Shown here in pieces: positions 34,916 to 46,784 of a stretch of 64,000 nucleotides of DNA. The stretch's first letter is position 1. The number at the start of each line of letters is the position of its first letter. The notes beneath the pieces were generated by a model. The model had not been told where the DNA came from, searched no databases, and saw only the letters and a program-made list of their open reading frames with translations. Source of the stretch: Spinacia oleracea (lineage: Eukaryota; Streptophyta; Magnoliopsida; Caryophyllales; Amaranthaceae); assembly GCF_020520425.1 (NCBI RefSeq), contig NC_079492.1:2852001-2916000 (forward strand), given 5' to 3'. The translations under genes and the position numbers were made by a program.

Positions 34916-35524
34916 ACTTGAAAGTATTACTTGGTAAGAAGTTGATTTATATGTAAAACCATAAGAATATATAAGTTTCTTTTTAAGTTCTTTAATATGT
35001 AAGTATTTACAAGTAATTCCTCCATTCGGTTAACTCTTTTTTTAATATCTAAGACTAAGATAATATTTTTATACTTAAGAAAGATATCTTAAACTAATAT
35101 ATAATTTGTTAAATAACCTAATAATATTATTGCTTATCTTATTTTTTAAGTAAAATGACAATTGAGTCAAGTGATCAATTTATTTCATTAAAGTAAGAAA
35201 TGAAGATAAACACCACCTCGTATTTAATCACTTTTTAAGAAGGGATGTGTTTTCTTTGTTGTACCTACTTACACTTTGTTCTATTTTTAGTACTTCGTAT
35301 ACATATTTAACCATGTTACTCCTTTTCCCATAATACACATTTCTATCATATATCTTACATTACTCACTATTGTCCATTGTTTTACTAACTCTTTTTATCA
35401 TTTAAACACGAGACCTCAGTAATTGGGGTACATAAAGAACCTGAAGGGAGTATAAATTTCAAAAGAATTTTTTTTTTTGGGCAGGATTTGTGAGTCAATC
35501 AAGACCCTAACACAAAATTCAGAA

Positions 35525-35830
35525 GGTCTTGCGCGCACAAGGTGTACAATAAATTTATCGTACACCAAAGTAACTTTTACCTAGTTTTTTATAACTTTTA
35601 CTATGTTTTGGTTAACTTTTATATTATGAAAAAATTGATAAATTAAGTTTTTAAAAGATTAAATGATTAACTTTTATACATTATTAATGATTTTGAAGAA
35701 ATTTTGTTATTAAAATAAGAAAAATTTAAAAATATAAAATAGATAACTTTTACATATATAAGAGTTACTTTTATGTATTTTGAGTCAACTTTTACTTTAG
35801 TGTACAATATTTATTGTACACCCCTTGTAA
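35525..35830. mobile_element. Small MITE with GTGTACAATAAAT hairpin ends
   Basis: The left end carries ACAAGGTGTACAATAAAT with its partner ATCGTACACC. The right end is the inverse, AATATTTATTGTACACCCC then TTGT. The interior repeats AACTTTTAC. Target duplication not established. Confidence 0.5.
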
Positions 35831-38232
35831 ATAAGAATTTGTGTACAAAATTTACTACTTAAAAGTTCCATAGTAAAACTAACACATTATTATTTCCATT
35901 CCATAATAAAACTAACCCAATATTTCCAAAGAGTAAGCACTAAGCACGTGATTTCTATTAAAAAAAGAAAAAAGAAAAGAAAAAAAAAGGGGTAAAACAA
36001 GCCAAGTTAATCACATCAACCTCCACGGAAACAAACAGAGCAACCCACCTTCCTCTTGTGGCGCTCATTGCTCAAGCCAGGAAGTAAAAAAAAACCTCCA
36101 TCATCCCACAAAAATATTTAAAGAGAAAATTCAAAATCTATCAAGAAGAACTTAACATTCAGTTGGAGATCTCCCATATTCTTCTCCACGATTCTGAGAT
36201 GGAAAACACCAATTTTTTCCCTCCAAAAACCCCGGCATAATTTGTGCATATCAGGTTATGGAAACTGCAATTAGGTTTTATTATTTTCCTTAATTAGTCT
36301 GTCTCTCTCGTTCTACGCATCTATTCCCGAAATTATTCAAAGAAAGCACGAACAATCACTCCTAGCAGGCGGCACCGATACGAAGATCAACTCACGCATT
36401 GAAATTCAGGTACTATCATCTTTCTTATAATTTTGCTATAGTTATTTGTAAACTGATCAATTGGATGTTAGGATTAATTTCTCTCTGATTTTGACAGTAT
36501 TCTTGTTGTTATTGTTGGTTGTTATTCGCACTAATTTAATCTGGGTAAGGATATTCATTGATATTATGGGTTTATTCAACTAGGAGAATTAATCAAATTC
36601 GGGAGTACAAGGCTTTTTAATTTATTAAGAGGTGGAGTGACCTGACTGGACTCAGTATCACCACCGAGTCAAACTTGTAACTCATCTCTCTCAAAATCGA
36701 AGAAATTTGGGAGGATAGAGAAACTGAAGCATTTGGGGTCAAATTTAATTTTCTTAATTTTGGGATGTTTCACGCAGTCTTGTATTTTTGGGAAATTATT
36801 TTCAAGAAAAATAAAAATTGGGAGGCAGCTTTGAAATAGGAATGAGATTGCTGGACCTGGTGGTATAGGTCTGGAAATTGATACAGAAAGAATACAACTT
36901 TCTTTTATGTCAAAATTTTAAAACTGGACCCAGTGTTTAGTGTTGGATAGTAAATGAATTTTGTTTAATACTTATACATAATGACTATTTACATGAATGA
37001 TTTCGAAGATGAATTTATTGTTAATAATAATATAATAATTTAGTGTTATTGAATTATTAATTGCGTGTTGAAGAAGCAGGCATCCTTGTTTTTTTTGTTT
37101 GAGCTGCTGTCCAACTCTTCTGTTGCATTTTGTAGGTTGAAGTTGATCTAGTGGTAGTGCTCCTGTTTTGTAGTTCTTGTTATGATGTTTTTCAGGTTTA
37201 TGTTTTGCAGTTGGTGTTATTATGTTCTACAGGTTCTGACATGCTGCACTCCTTTGGTTTGCTAATGGTCGTCAATCCTGGTATGCTTCTATACATCCTT
37301 GTTTGTATTTAGTGTGTATCATCCTTGGTTGGTTTTGTGTTGACTCATTAGTTTATTTGATGGTGTTTCACATATATTATTTTGGGCTTGCAAAAGAGGA
37401 AAGAAAAAGATGTCAAAGTTAATCGCAATATCTGCGATTTACATGGATGATACGAGGTAACATATGGAAGAGAATTGTGAAAAAAATACCGTTAACGAGA
37501 TTGATCTTGGTTGCATTACATTACAAGAGATGTCTTAGAAGTCTTTCAATTTGTTTGAGTTCTATACTTAGATGTCTTAGATGAAATTTACGATGGCATC
37601 TGAGAAAAACATGTCTGGACTCTCCTGCAGTACAAACAAATCTAGGTTTCGGAGAAGGAGAGTTGTATGCATCTGCAGGCTAATTGAGAACCTGTGGTTT
37701 TGCTGAACAGCTATCTTTTTTGCCTGTCACTTATCCCCACTGGATGAATTCAGAATACTTGAATCATTTTATCTTTGTACCTCTTTCTTGGCTGTAAAAT
37801 AGCTCACTGTGATTTACTGCAGTGCACCATGGTTTGGGAGTATGCTGGGAGCCTAGGTTTCTTTTTTGTGGAAAAGATGTTGGCTATAATTTTATATTTG
37901 ATGATTTTGGTGTCTAGAATAAAGCTTCACTCTGACGACAGATGCTTAGGCGTTGGATTTATTCGTGTATTCTAAGTTTTAGGTGGAAACTAAATTCATG
38001 TCTGCTGAATTCAGGCTGTAGAGACTGATTGTTGTGAATTGTGATTAACCTACACTGTGCTGGAAAGACAACTAAACAGCTCAATGAGTAGTACTCCTAT
38101 TTTTGTTCTCCGGAGTCTTTGGGTTTGGAGATTTCACTGAGATGTCTCAGATGTCTCAATGCATTTTTACTTTCTTATAACGATTATATTATTGATGCTT
38201 TTATTAATTGCTTCGAACATTTTTTGGTACAG

Positions 38233-38938
38233 AAACGGAGAAAGGGATATTTGATACTATACTGCAAGGACATATTGATTGTGAAAGTAAGCCGTGGCCA
38301 TCAATCTCAAACGGTGCCAAGGACCTAGTGAAGAAGATGTTGACACCGAATCCTAAAAAAAGAGTAACTGCTGCTCAAGTTCTTGGTATGTAATATTCAT
38401 AATTAGTGATACGACATGAGTATATGTAATGATCAACGTTTAATGTTCCATGTCCACGGCCAAGTTTGCTGATGAGGAAATTGGGGTCTGTCTTCTCTGC
38501 AATAACTATTTCATTTCTGCATCACCCGATACATGAATCCATATTTTCATTGTATATATTTATGAGGAACAAAGAGTTAAATTGGGCTTAGAAATCTTTG
38601 AATAGATTATAGTATAAGAGTGGAAGAAAGGAATTTCTAAATGAAATAATTGGGTTTTGCTTTGTACAGTGCCAAGCCAAAATTTCATGCGACTATTCCT
38701 GAAATTTTCGCTTGCATTCATCTATGTATTTATAGAGGTGGCAAGCATCCAATGAACTTTTATGTCTTCTCATGGTTCTATAAACTGTTATTGTCTAAAG
38801 ATTGATGGGCATTAACTGTAGTTTTCTTTTTCTAATACTGTTTTTTACCTGAACTCATAATCGAAATTCAACAATACAGATCATCCATGGCTCAAGGATG
38901 GTGAAGCCTCTGACAAGCCAATACAATTTTCCCTGTGA
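38233..38938 (+). pseudogene. Captured fragment of a calcium-dependent protein kinase (CDPK) gene, two exons
   Basis: Exon 1 (38233-38385, after a TACAG acceptor) encodes [19 protein letters not shown], then [18 protein letters not shown], then [14 protein letters not shown]: the last kinase subdomains as in plant CDPKs. A GTATGT donor leads through a 494-base intron to exon 2 (38880-38938), which reads DHPWLKDGEASDKPI, then QFSL and a stop. The junction keeps the reading phase (G|AT). Normal CDPKs continue DKPI with the autoinhibitory junction and EF hands. Here about nine residues are skipped before QF and the frame then ends. The ATP-binding half is absent, so there is no kinase activity. 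Intron retention shows capture from genomic DNA rather than from mRNA. Confidence 0.88.
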
Positions 38939-40448
38939 ACATGTTGTCTGTTCTTCATTGGCCATAGCCTATAGGTATTTTCTTTCTGCTTGCTTGGCCA
39001 TTTGTATCTGCTGTACCTGGAATTGAAAGTTATGTTTACTGGGATGCATGTTTTTGTTAGTGTGCTAGTAACTCCATAATATTTGATCAGCCTGTCTGTT
39101 TTTGCACTAGTTCATCATTAGTTAGCGAAAACTGCAAAATTTATGAGCCTTTTGCTTGTCAGATAGATTTAGAGCATATTTTCTACTCCGGTGTTTAGAT
39201 TGTTGTCGCTTTATATAGAGTAAGAGCTAGTAAGTTGCCGGACAAAGGTATAGGCTTAAGACAAAGGTAATGTTGGTTTCCATGGACCATGGTTCTGATA
39301 TCACTTCAGCTTCAAGCTTAATGTGGTAATACCTTAATAATTATACTGTGTACCCTCATCTATGGTATTTCCTTGGTGGTTATTCATACTCAGGTTACTA
39401 GGTTACTAACGAACTACTGTTTTCTGTACTGCTGCAGATGTTGCTACAGTTGTTTGTATCGTACTTTGTTGGTTCTACAGATAGTTGTGTTCTGCTATAA
39501 ATCTCTACAAGCCTCAAATTCCGTTCTTCTCCGTTTATGCTCAGTTAGCCAGGAGTCAAGATGCAATAGAGATTGTAAGCCAAAGCTGCAGGGAAGTAGG
39601 GAATTCGTAGTAGCAGTTGAAGACCTTATCTGTTATAATTGGTTGTTTGAGCTCCTTTTAGGAACTTTTTATCATAATTGACTATGGTTAACTTTTCTAA
39701 GGGTTGTCTTACCTTTATGGCTTTCAAAGTGTTGTTTTCCAGGTGTTTGTTTGTTTTAGCTTGTACAAACGCTATTTCCTTTGGGTTACATAAAGTAATA
39801 TATATTGCAAATAATACCTTAAAATGCTTTGTCACCAATATATTAAGAAAGTGGCTAATTTAAAACAGACTTTTTAGTTGCAACATAGGAAGTAATACAT
39901 TCAGTACCAACTTAGCGACTAAAATCACTTAGTCACTAAACTACGACGGAATTATCCAGTACCAATTAGTACCAAATTAGCGACTGCTTAAACCTTTGTT
40001 GTTAATTTGTCACTATATGATACAGTTACTAAATTGTCACGAGCTGGTTGGTTGTTAACTTGTGTCCACATGATACGGTCACTAAATTGCCACGAAATCG
40101 GTGGTCGTTAATTTGTGACCGTGTAATACAGTCACTACATTGTCACGAAATAACCATCACAAATTAGACATTAATACAGTGTCGGTCGCTACATAATAAC
40201 TAGAAAATCCGGTCACAAAATAGCGATGATTACTAATCAGTCATCAAATAAACACAGATTTAGTGGTTACCATATGGTGATTGATAATATATCGGTCGCA
40301 AAACTGAGACAGTTAAAATTTTGCGACCAGGTCTTTAGCGACGGATCAAATCAGTTACAAATCCGTCGCTAAAGACGTTTTGCGACTGAATTTTGATGTT
40401 TAGCGACTGATTTTTCCATCACTAAATGCCTCTTTTCTTGTAGTGGAT

Positions 40449-41530
40449 AAAGAAGTTTCGAAGGAAAGAAAACAAGTCAAGCAAATCTTTGAAGCAGCAT
40501 CAAATGATGTAACAAATCAAGAAGATTCAAGTATGGATGCAAGAACTAAGATTCTATGGAGTCTTAAGAAGTAGTTGATAAATACGCAAGGGTACAAGGC
40601 CACGGTCTCAATCATACTGCTAAGTCTGGGAACATTATTTTTACAGAGTCAAGTTATCACCTAAGTTCTTAGGGTCGCAGAATAAACTAAGTTTTAATCC
40701 AAATGATTTTCAATATTAAAGAAAGATTTCAATATGTTTAAAATCAGTTAATCATGATTAAAAGATAATCTTTGGAAGAAGTCGAGAAGTAGTTAAAGTC
40801 TTTAGGTTTATAAAGATAGAATTCAATCTAGTATTAATACACTCTAGAAGATTAAATCGTTTCTTAGCAGAAACTTATCTTTAGAGAGTCCTAATCTGAT
40901 TAGAATTTGGGAGTCTAGGTTTACTAGGGTAAATCTCATAATCACTATAAATACACCTAAAGTTCTTCTCGTAAAAACTATCAGACTCATAAGCATTAAC
41001 CGGAGCTTTCAGGTATCACCTTTAAAGTCTTTATTTTTAAGAGTCTGTTCCTGTTCCCAGTTAGAGCAGTATTGGTTGGTAGGTCTTGTATCTTCGTATT
41101 CATCTTAATTTTTATTTATTCTGTATTTCATTAAAGTTGAATTGATGTATGATAAGCCTGAGTCAGGCTTACTAGAGCAAGAGTGAAAGATCTCAAGAGA
41201 GATCTGTGAGTTGGAACAATTGAGGGATTGTTTCATGGGGAGAAGGGGACAACGTGGGGTTGTTCCTAGTTATCTGTAATCTGAGGTGATTTACAGATTG
41301 TGGCCCGAGTAGATTAGGCTTGTAAAGAAACTGAGTTGTTTTGCCTAATTAGTAGAAGTGTTTAAGTCCCCAAAGGGGCCGTGGTTTTTTCCTCTCTATT
41401 GGGCCTAGAGAGTTTTCCACGCTAAATCGTGCTTGCTCTATTTGCTGTTCCTGTTCCTTATCATGAATATTTTATAAAACTGCAAAAAATCAATTCACCC
41501 CCCCTCTTGTGGAACTCCACGAAACTAACA
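40449..41530 (+). mobile_element. Right part of the copia solo LTR
   Basis: Continues the LTR begun at 32101. It holds a TATAAATACACC promoter-like block (about 40948), a conserved region with GGGGACAACGTGGGGTTGTT, and the CA end at 41530. No gene. Confidence 0.8.
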
Positions 41531-41858
41531 TTTAGTAAAAGATTTAACTTATTGGAACTAATTTGCATTATCTTTAATAAACTAATGTCTAAAATTATTC
41601 TCCGATCATCATCTTTTAATCATAACATTTTGACTTTTATAATTACCAATGCACAACTTCAATCATTAATATATTCAAGCACTCTTATACAGAATACAAA
41701 AATTGATAATTTGACAAGTGGAGTAATTAATTGTTAAGACTGATATATGTAGTGGTATTCAACAATTTCGCATCTTTTGTACATATCATTGGAAAATAAA
41801 TATGCAGAATATTCAAAATAACTTAAAATAAATAGTGTAAGTCAGACGTTTTAACTAA

Positions 41859-42158
41859 GGGGACGTTCTCTTTGTCGGATGACACCTGAACTTATTTGAA
41901 CTGAAGTTATTTTAACTTATTGCAACTAATCATACGTGATTGACCTGATAAGACCTGATCAAACCCGATTTAAAATTATTGGACCTAGTCAAACTTGTTT
42001 TTAAGAGAGTAAACTTGACTACTTGAGTGAGTCGGCTTATCGGGCCTGATTGGATAAAACGTTATTGGAACTTATTGGATTGATAGGACATAATTGCAAT
42101 TTATCTGAACTTATTATACCTGAAACTTACTATTTTTTAAGATGGAGAGAGCGCACCC
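41859..42158. mobile_element. Tourist-like MITE
   Basis: Ends GGGGACGTTCTCTTTG and, inverted, GGGTGCGCTCTCTCCATC are flanked by TAA (41856-41858, 42159-42161). 300 bp, with repeated TGAACTTAT and CCTGATC words. Confidence 0.7.
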
Positions 42159-42175
42159 TAAACTGACTTATAAAA

Positions 42176-43529
42176 GGAATAATTACTTTTAATAATCCAA
42201 CCTTTAAGCGATTTTCCAAAATTAATCCAACCTTTCGATTATTATTTAATAATCTAACCTTTATATCCCATTAACTTTCGTTACACCCAACCAGTCATCA
42301 ACCCATACAACAGGTAACATGCACACGTGTTATACAACAATTGGCTATAATTTTATTTTTTAAAAATATGTTTTTTTTCTCTTCCTTCCTTGTTCGTCCT
42401 CCTTCATTCCTGCCTTTGTAAATTAGTTCTCTGAACTAATGAAAAACTTAGCCCTCATCCCCACTATCTCTCTCAACCAATACCACTACAAATCACGACC
42501 TTCCTCCATCTTTCCACCACCTTCCTTCACCTCACCTACTCACCACCACCGTCGCCCTCATCCCTCCCTAACCCACTATCGCTCTCACTCTCTCTCCTCC
42601 AAACCCCTCTTCTCCACCACGAAACCCACCCTTTTACACCTGCCAAATTTTCCTTATAATTTTGGCCTTCATCTTTGAATAAAGATCCAGCCATCAAAAA
42701 ATTAAAACTATACCCTCTTTAAAAAAAATCTGTTGTTATAATCTTAAACATAATCTCAAATAAATCAATCGATCAAATTTTTGAGCTGAAATCTACTTAG
42801 TTCTCCTCCAATCTCACCCGCCAACAGTCTGTAAATCCGTTGTTATAATCTGTAAATTGGGATTGGTGTTAACGGCGGTGGCGGAGTGGTGGGGTGACCC
42901 TAAAGTTGGTGGTACTTGAGATTGCCAATTTTAAGCGTATGATTTGTACTCAATTGTCACTAATCTGATCCGCCAAAATGGTCTTCAATGTTTTATGTTT
43001 TTGGGAGGAGGCATATGGGGCGGTTTCAGGTGACTCTTCTAAAAAAAAGCAATTAAAATAGAAAGAATACCGGCCTTCATCATCATCATCAATCTCATCA
43101 CTAAATTAAATTCCCCATTCACATAATATCGTCACTTTTCTAGAAAACCCATTTATCCTAATACTACTTCCATTGAAATTTACTAGAAAAACACAAGCAA
43201 ATATCCCCAATCCAAACACCCTATTTCTACTACCCCTAATAAGTTTACACTGAGCTGGATGTTCAATGTGCAATATAGTATCAACAATTTCATTCCACCT
43301 TGTAGAATGAATTGGGCCGTCAATGAAAATGTTGAAAATTGAATGAAATGAAGAAGACGTAGGTTGTTGAAATTAGTTGGTGAAGGATGACCGTTTAAGG
43401 CGGTTCCAAGTCAAAGGGGTGCATCTAAAGTAGATGGGGTATAAATGTTGGATTATTAAATAATAATCGAAAGGTTGGATTAATTTTGGAAAATCGCTTA
43501 AAGGTTGGATTATTAAAAGTAATTATTCC
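42176..43529. mobile_element. Mutator-like element with about 90-bp terminal inverted repeats
   Basis: A perfect 9-bp duplication CTTATAAAA flanks it (42167-42175, 43530-43538). The ends, starting GGAATAATTACTTTTAAT, are inverse copies over about 90 bp with few mismatches. No transposase. It carries an 80-codon frame with transit-peptide-like composition (42439-42678). Confidence 0.88.
42439..42678 (+). other. Transit-peptide-like open frame inside the MULE
   Basis: The 79-residue frame starts MKNLALIPTISLN and is rich in Ser, Pro, Thr, His and Arg with no Asp or Glu. This composition resembles a plastid transit peptide. It might be a captured first exon (Pack-MULE) or chance CT-rich sequence. 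No homologous domain recognised. Confidence 0.3.
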
Positions 43530-43999
43530 CTTATAAAATTATTAGTATAATTTTTTTTTCCCTGTCAAATATGGAAAATTATTGACATGTAATCATGTAA
43601 AAAAATCTACAATCTAGAAACATTTGTGGCAATTATTTTGTACCCCCAAATCATATGCTCTTAGATTTCAAGATCCAGATCCATATTTAATGGCCTAAAA
43701 AAGAATAAGAAAATGATATTTGGAGAAAATTTTGACCCAAATAAATCACCGTCAAAAGCACATACTCAGAGCTCATACTGTACAGCCTGGCTGGCTATCA
43801 CATTCACATGTTTAGACTCGGGACAATTTTTTTTTTGTTTCTAATGTATGTTCAATTTAATAATCATTTCCTGTATAAATTTAATTAGAAAGTAAATAAC
43901 AAAATACAGTATGAGATTTATACAATTACACGCAGATTTTAAAAGGGGAGCGAAACTAAGAACACGCTGAAAATTTCGGCCACACTACTTATACGGAGT

Positions 44000-44170
44000 G
44001 TTAAAGGATGCAACATAGGCCTCCTCATACCCAGCGCAAAATATTCCACTTTGAAAGAAGGGTGGATGAGATTCGAACCCGTGACCTTTGCGTCACGTTG
44101 GCTCTGATACCATGTCAAAGGACCAACTCAACCAAAAGATTAAGCTGATGGTTGAAACCCCAATATTAAT
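44000..44170 (-). mobile_element. Probable tRNA-derived SINE (Au-like)
   Basis: The minus strand reads GGTTGAGTTGGTCC, ATGGTATCAGAGCCAACGTG and GGTCACGGGTTCGAATC, with box A- and box B-like segments in the right order. Ends and target duplication are not defined. Confidence 0.5.
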
Positions 44171-44406
44171 TTTATACTCTATCACGGAGTAACAAGATTC
44201 AGTAGACAATAATCAATGGCGGACCTTCACTATGGCTTCCAAGTACCTCCCCTTCAGGAGGAAAGTTTCATAATGTAATTTTAATCCACCTAAAATTTGA
44301 ATATAGTTATATAAATCTTATACTACAGACTATCATAATAAATTTTTCTATTGATCCCATCACAAAAAATGTTTAATATCCGTCACTAACAATAGTATAC
44401 GTAGTA

Positions 44407-44450
44407 CTCCCTCCGTTCTGAAATAATAGGGATGCTTTGACTTTTGACAC
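44407..44450. mobile_element. Left end of a Stowaway MITE truncated by the LTR retroelement
   Basis: CTCCCTCCGTTCTGAAATAA after a TA is a Stowaway terminus. It runs directly into the LTR at 44451. The other half of the MITE is nowhere at the right side of the retroelement. Confidence 0.65.
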
Positions 44451-45929
44451 TGTAGACACCTACTTTTATCCCCATTCCCGAAAGGGAAGGTTCGAGGATG
44501 AAAACATAAATCTCCACTTGACAACGCATATCCTATAAAATAACGAATCTCAATCACCCTTCTCATTTCACCCGAAACCTGCTATTTATAGAAACCTACT
44601 ATTTATGGAAACCTGCTTAAAATGGTAACTGTCGTAAAGGGTAGTTGCTAAAAGTAGTAAGAATAAAAAGATAGAAACCTGTCAGAATTAGGTGTTGCAC
44701 TCCAACATAAATCCTAAAAGAGATAGAAATTGTAAAAGGAATTCTATTCCTATCGCAGTTCGATAAAAGAGTTAACGTATTAATTAAACTCATAACGAAC
44801 CTAGAGTTCGTAAAGGGCCCAGACGCATTCCGTCGTAAATTGATACGCACCAAATAACTCGGATTAAGTCTCTTAATGGACTCCGTACTCTAGAGTCCAA
44901 TCTGACAAAGAATTCTGCCCAGACCCTATTTTCAACGCCCAGCCCTGGGCAACGAAATCTTTGACGCCCAGAGCTGGGCGCCGAAAATACCTGGGACGGA
45001 TTCTTTTCCTTATCCGTTTCGTATTCAAATTCCTGAAAATCTATCTTTCTACGCCACTCTTTCCTATAAATAGACCCCTAAGTTCGACGTGAAAAGAACA
45101 ACAACACACAATTATTATTCTGAGTATTGACTCTAAACCCCTGAGCCTAAGCCTCACGCTGCAAAAACTGATCACGCGTTCTGTCGCAATCGATCCATAA
45201 ATCGAACAGAACGTATCCTGTCGCATAACTTGAGATTCGTTAAATAAAAGGAGAAATAGCAAAGTCAAAGTGGTTAGTTTTCTGAGAACCGTGACGCACC
45301 TCTCAAGGGTGCGTCGTAATGTGTCCCTTTTCCATGGTTTAATTGTTTTCCTCGCCCTTTTATGAACTGTTAAACTAATTAAATCTGATTGTTCTATCAC
45401 GCCTAATAAAGATAATATGTTGGGAAATTGGATTATCATGCTAGGTCCCTTAAAACAATCTAAATCAGATAATCGCGTTCGATCTAATACTATATGTTGC
45501 ATATTGTTAAAACCAACTCAGATTAGTTTAATAGTTAACGCATGTCCCTTCAATTATTTATGCTGAGCTAGTAAGGATATCCTGCCTCTGGAGTTATCGA
45601 TGAGCGAGTACTCCTCTCGGTAGTTACAGTCCCCCGAACCCTCAATCTCTACCTTGCGGGTGTATGTTGAGAGATCCCCACATCAGGGATCACAAGGGAA
45701 CCTACGACCGTCGTGGTCAAACATAATTGCACTCCCTTTATGTCACGATAACCGGGTTTTGTCAGTTTTTCTCATTGTCGTTAAAAACTGAATGACGACT
45801 CCTATATTACTAGTCAATTGGGTGTAAACTCACAGGAAATCCAATTACACTTGATTTGACAAAAAGAAACGTCACACCCACGAGGGACAAGGTCACGCAT
45901 TAGCCTCGTGCTTTTTCGATCCCCTCACA
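44451..45929 (+). mobile_element. 5' LTR (A) of a Tat/Ogre-like retroelement
   Basis: Starts TGTAGACACCTACTTTT and ends CCCCTCACA; 1479 bp. It is followed by a primer-binding-site-like TGGGGACTCCACTGGGGAC. It is the same length as LTR B, and a shared 153-codon minus-strand frame differs at only four residues between them, so the pair is young. The frame itself (45041-45502) is part of the LTR and not a recognised gene. Confidence 0.85.
44931..44987. repeat. GC-rich double-dyad module 1 (in LTR A)
   Basis: Two successive palindromes of the type CGCCCAGNNCTGGGCGCCGA are separated by AATCTTTGA. One base change gives CTGGGCAACG in the first palindrome. Same module as at 46730, 48941, 50961, 52090 and 57339. 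Confidence 0.85.
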
Positions 45930-46729
45930 GTGGGGACTCCACTGGGGACAGTGAAGGAAATACTCGTGCTCGTAGGTAATCAAAATAGCCGAAGGGTGAA
46001 ACAATCCTACCCCGGGTTTATTTCCCCATCAAGTTGGGACGACCTGAAAATCAGCATATTAATGTGAACGGACAGAAGCGCATAACGAATCTTGGCTCCC
46101 TTGGTGTTTCATCTCGGGAGTTGGGACTAAGGATACCCATCGCCAACCAGGGGGTGCATACGCTTCGAATGTTGTCCACTCGGCACTTTCGCTAGTAGTA
46201 CACCCGTCCCAAACCCAATCGCTCGCCCATTAGGTCCCTCTCATTGGTGCATGCCCCCTTGGCTTACATCGTGATTGGCCTCTTGGGCGAAATTCGTCTG
46301 TTGAAGGCGCTACCTCGACCGGGGCATGTGTTGGATCTGCAATAGAAGCGGTACCAAGCCGGCGCAAATACTACCCATAGAAGCCTATCATAAACTACAT
46401 GACATATTATTATTTTGCCTCATGATGTAATGTTAGTTATGTGTAGCGAATTATGTGATTATGTGTGACAAATAATGCTAGAAAACCAACGACCTTAAAA
46501 ATTGCCCAAACATTCATAAACCAATTGGCCAAAGAGTTAATACCAAAATTCGTGTTCCACAAACCCGAACGGTCGCCACAAAAATAAGCGACGCTCGGGA
46601 TGGCCTGTAACGAATCCCACAAACGCTGCACAACGCGTAAAGGACGTTATAAGCCAAGCAAACAAAATCGAAGTCGCATAAACAAAAAGTAGACGCAAAC
46701 GGAAAACGAGAACCAGCCAGGGACGCATT

Positions 46730-46784
46730 TTCAACGCCCCTGGCTGGGCGCCGAAATTTCTCACGCCCTACGCTGGGCGCTGAA
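46730..46784. repeat. Double-dyad module 2
   Basis: CGCCCCTGGCTGGGCGCCGA, then ATTTCTCA, then CGCCCTACGCTGGGCGCTGA. Both dyads keep the CTGGGCGC half. Confidence 0.8.

Larger units (their letters stand above)
32212..40445. mobile_element. Non-autonomous 8.2 kb CACTA transposon carrying host gene fragments (Pack-CACTA)
   Basis: The termini are CACTACAAGAAAAGGG and, inverted at the right, CACTACAAGAAAAGAGG. The 3-bp duplication GAT flanks both sides (32209-32211, 40446-40448). Subterminal zones of about 500 bp at each end are packed with GTCACTAAA / GTCGCTAA words, the binding-site arrays typical of the superfamily. There is no transposase. The interior holds a protein kinase fragment (38233-38938), a LINE derivative, a Stowaway MITE, an AT microsatellite and a probable 5' UTR-like segment with an intron (about 36050-36410). 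Confidence 0.88.
32101..41530 (+). mobile_element. Ty1-copia solo LTR interrupted by a CACTA element
   Basis: The LTR begins TGTTGGTCCCTGAATTTTGA at 32101 and ends CGAAACTAACA at 41530. A perfect 5-bp duplication TTTAG flanks it (32096-32100, 41531-41535). The left 111 bp (to 32211) and right part (from 40449) are separated by the CACTA element and together make about 1.19 kb. There is no internal region, so this is a solo LTR formed by LTR-LTR recombination. The right part carries CAATTCACCCCCCCTCTTG, common at the ends of such LTRs. Confidence 0.85.

Noticed and set aside
45041..45502. 153-codon minus-strand frame in LTR A and its twin in LTR B (57449-57910)
   Set aside because: Present in both LTRs because the LTRs are near-identical. 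The composition is unremarkable and it lies antisense in the LTR.
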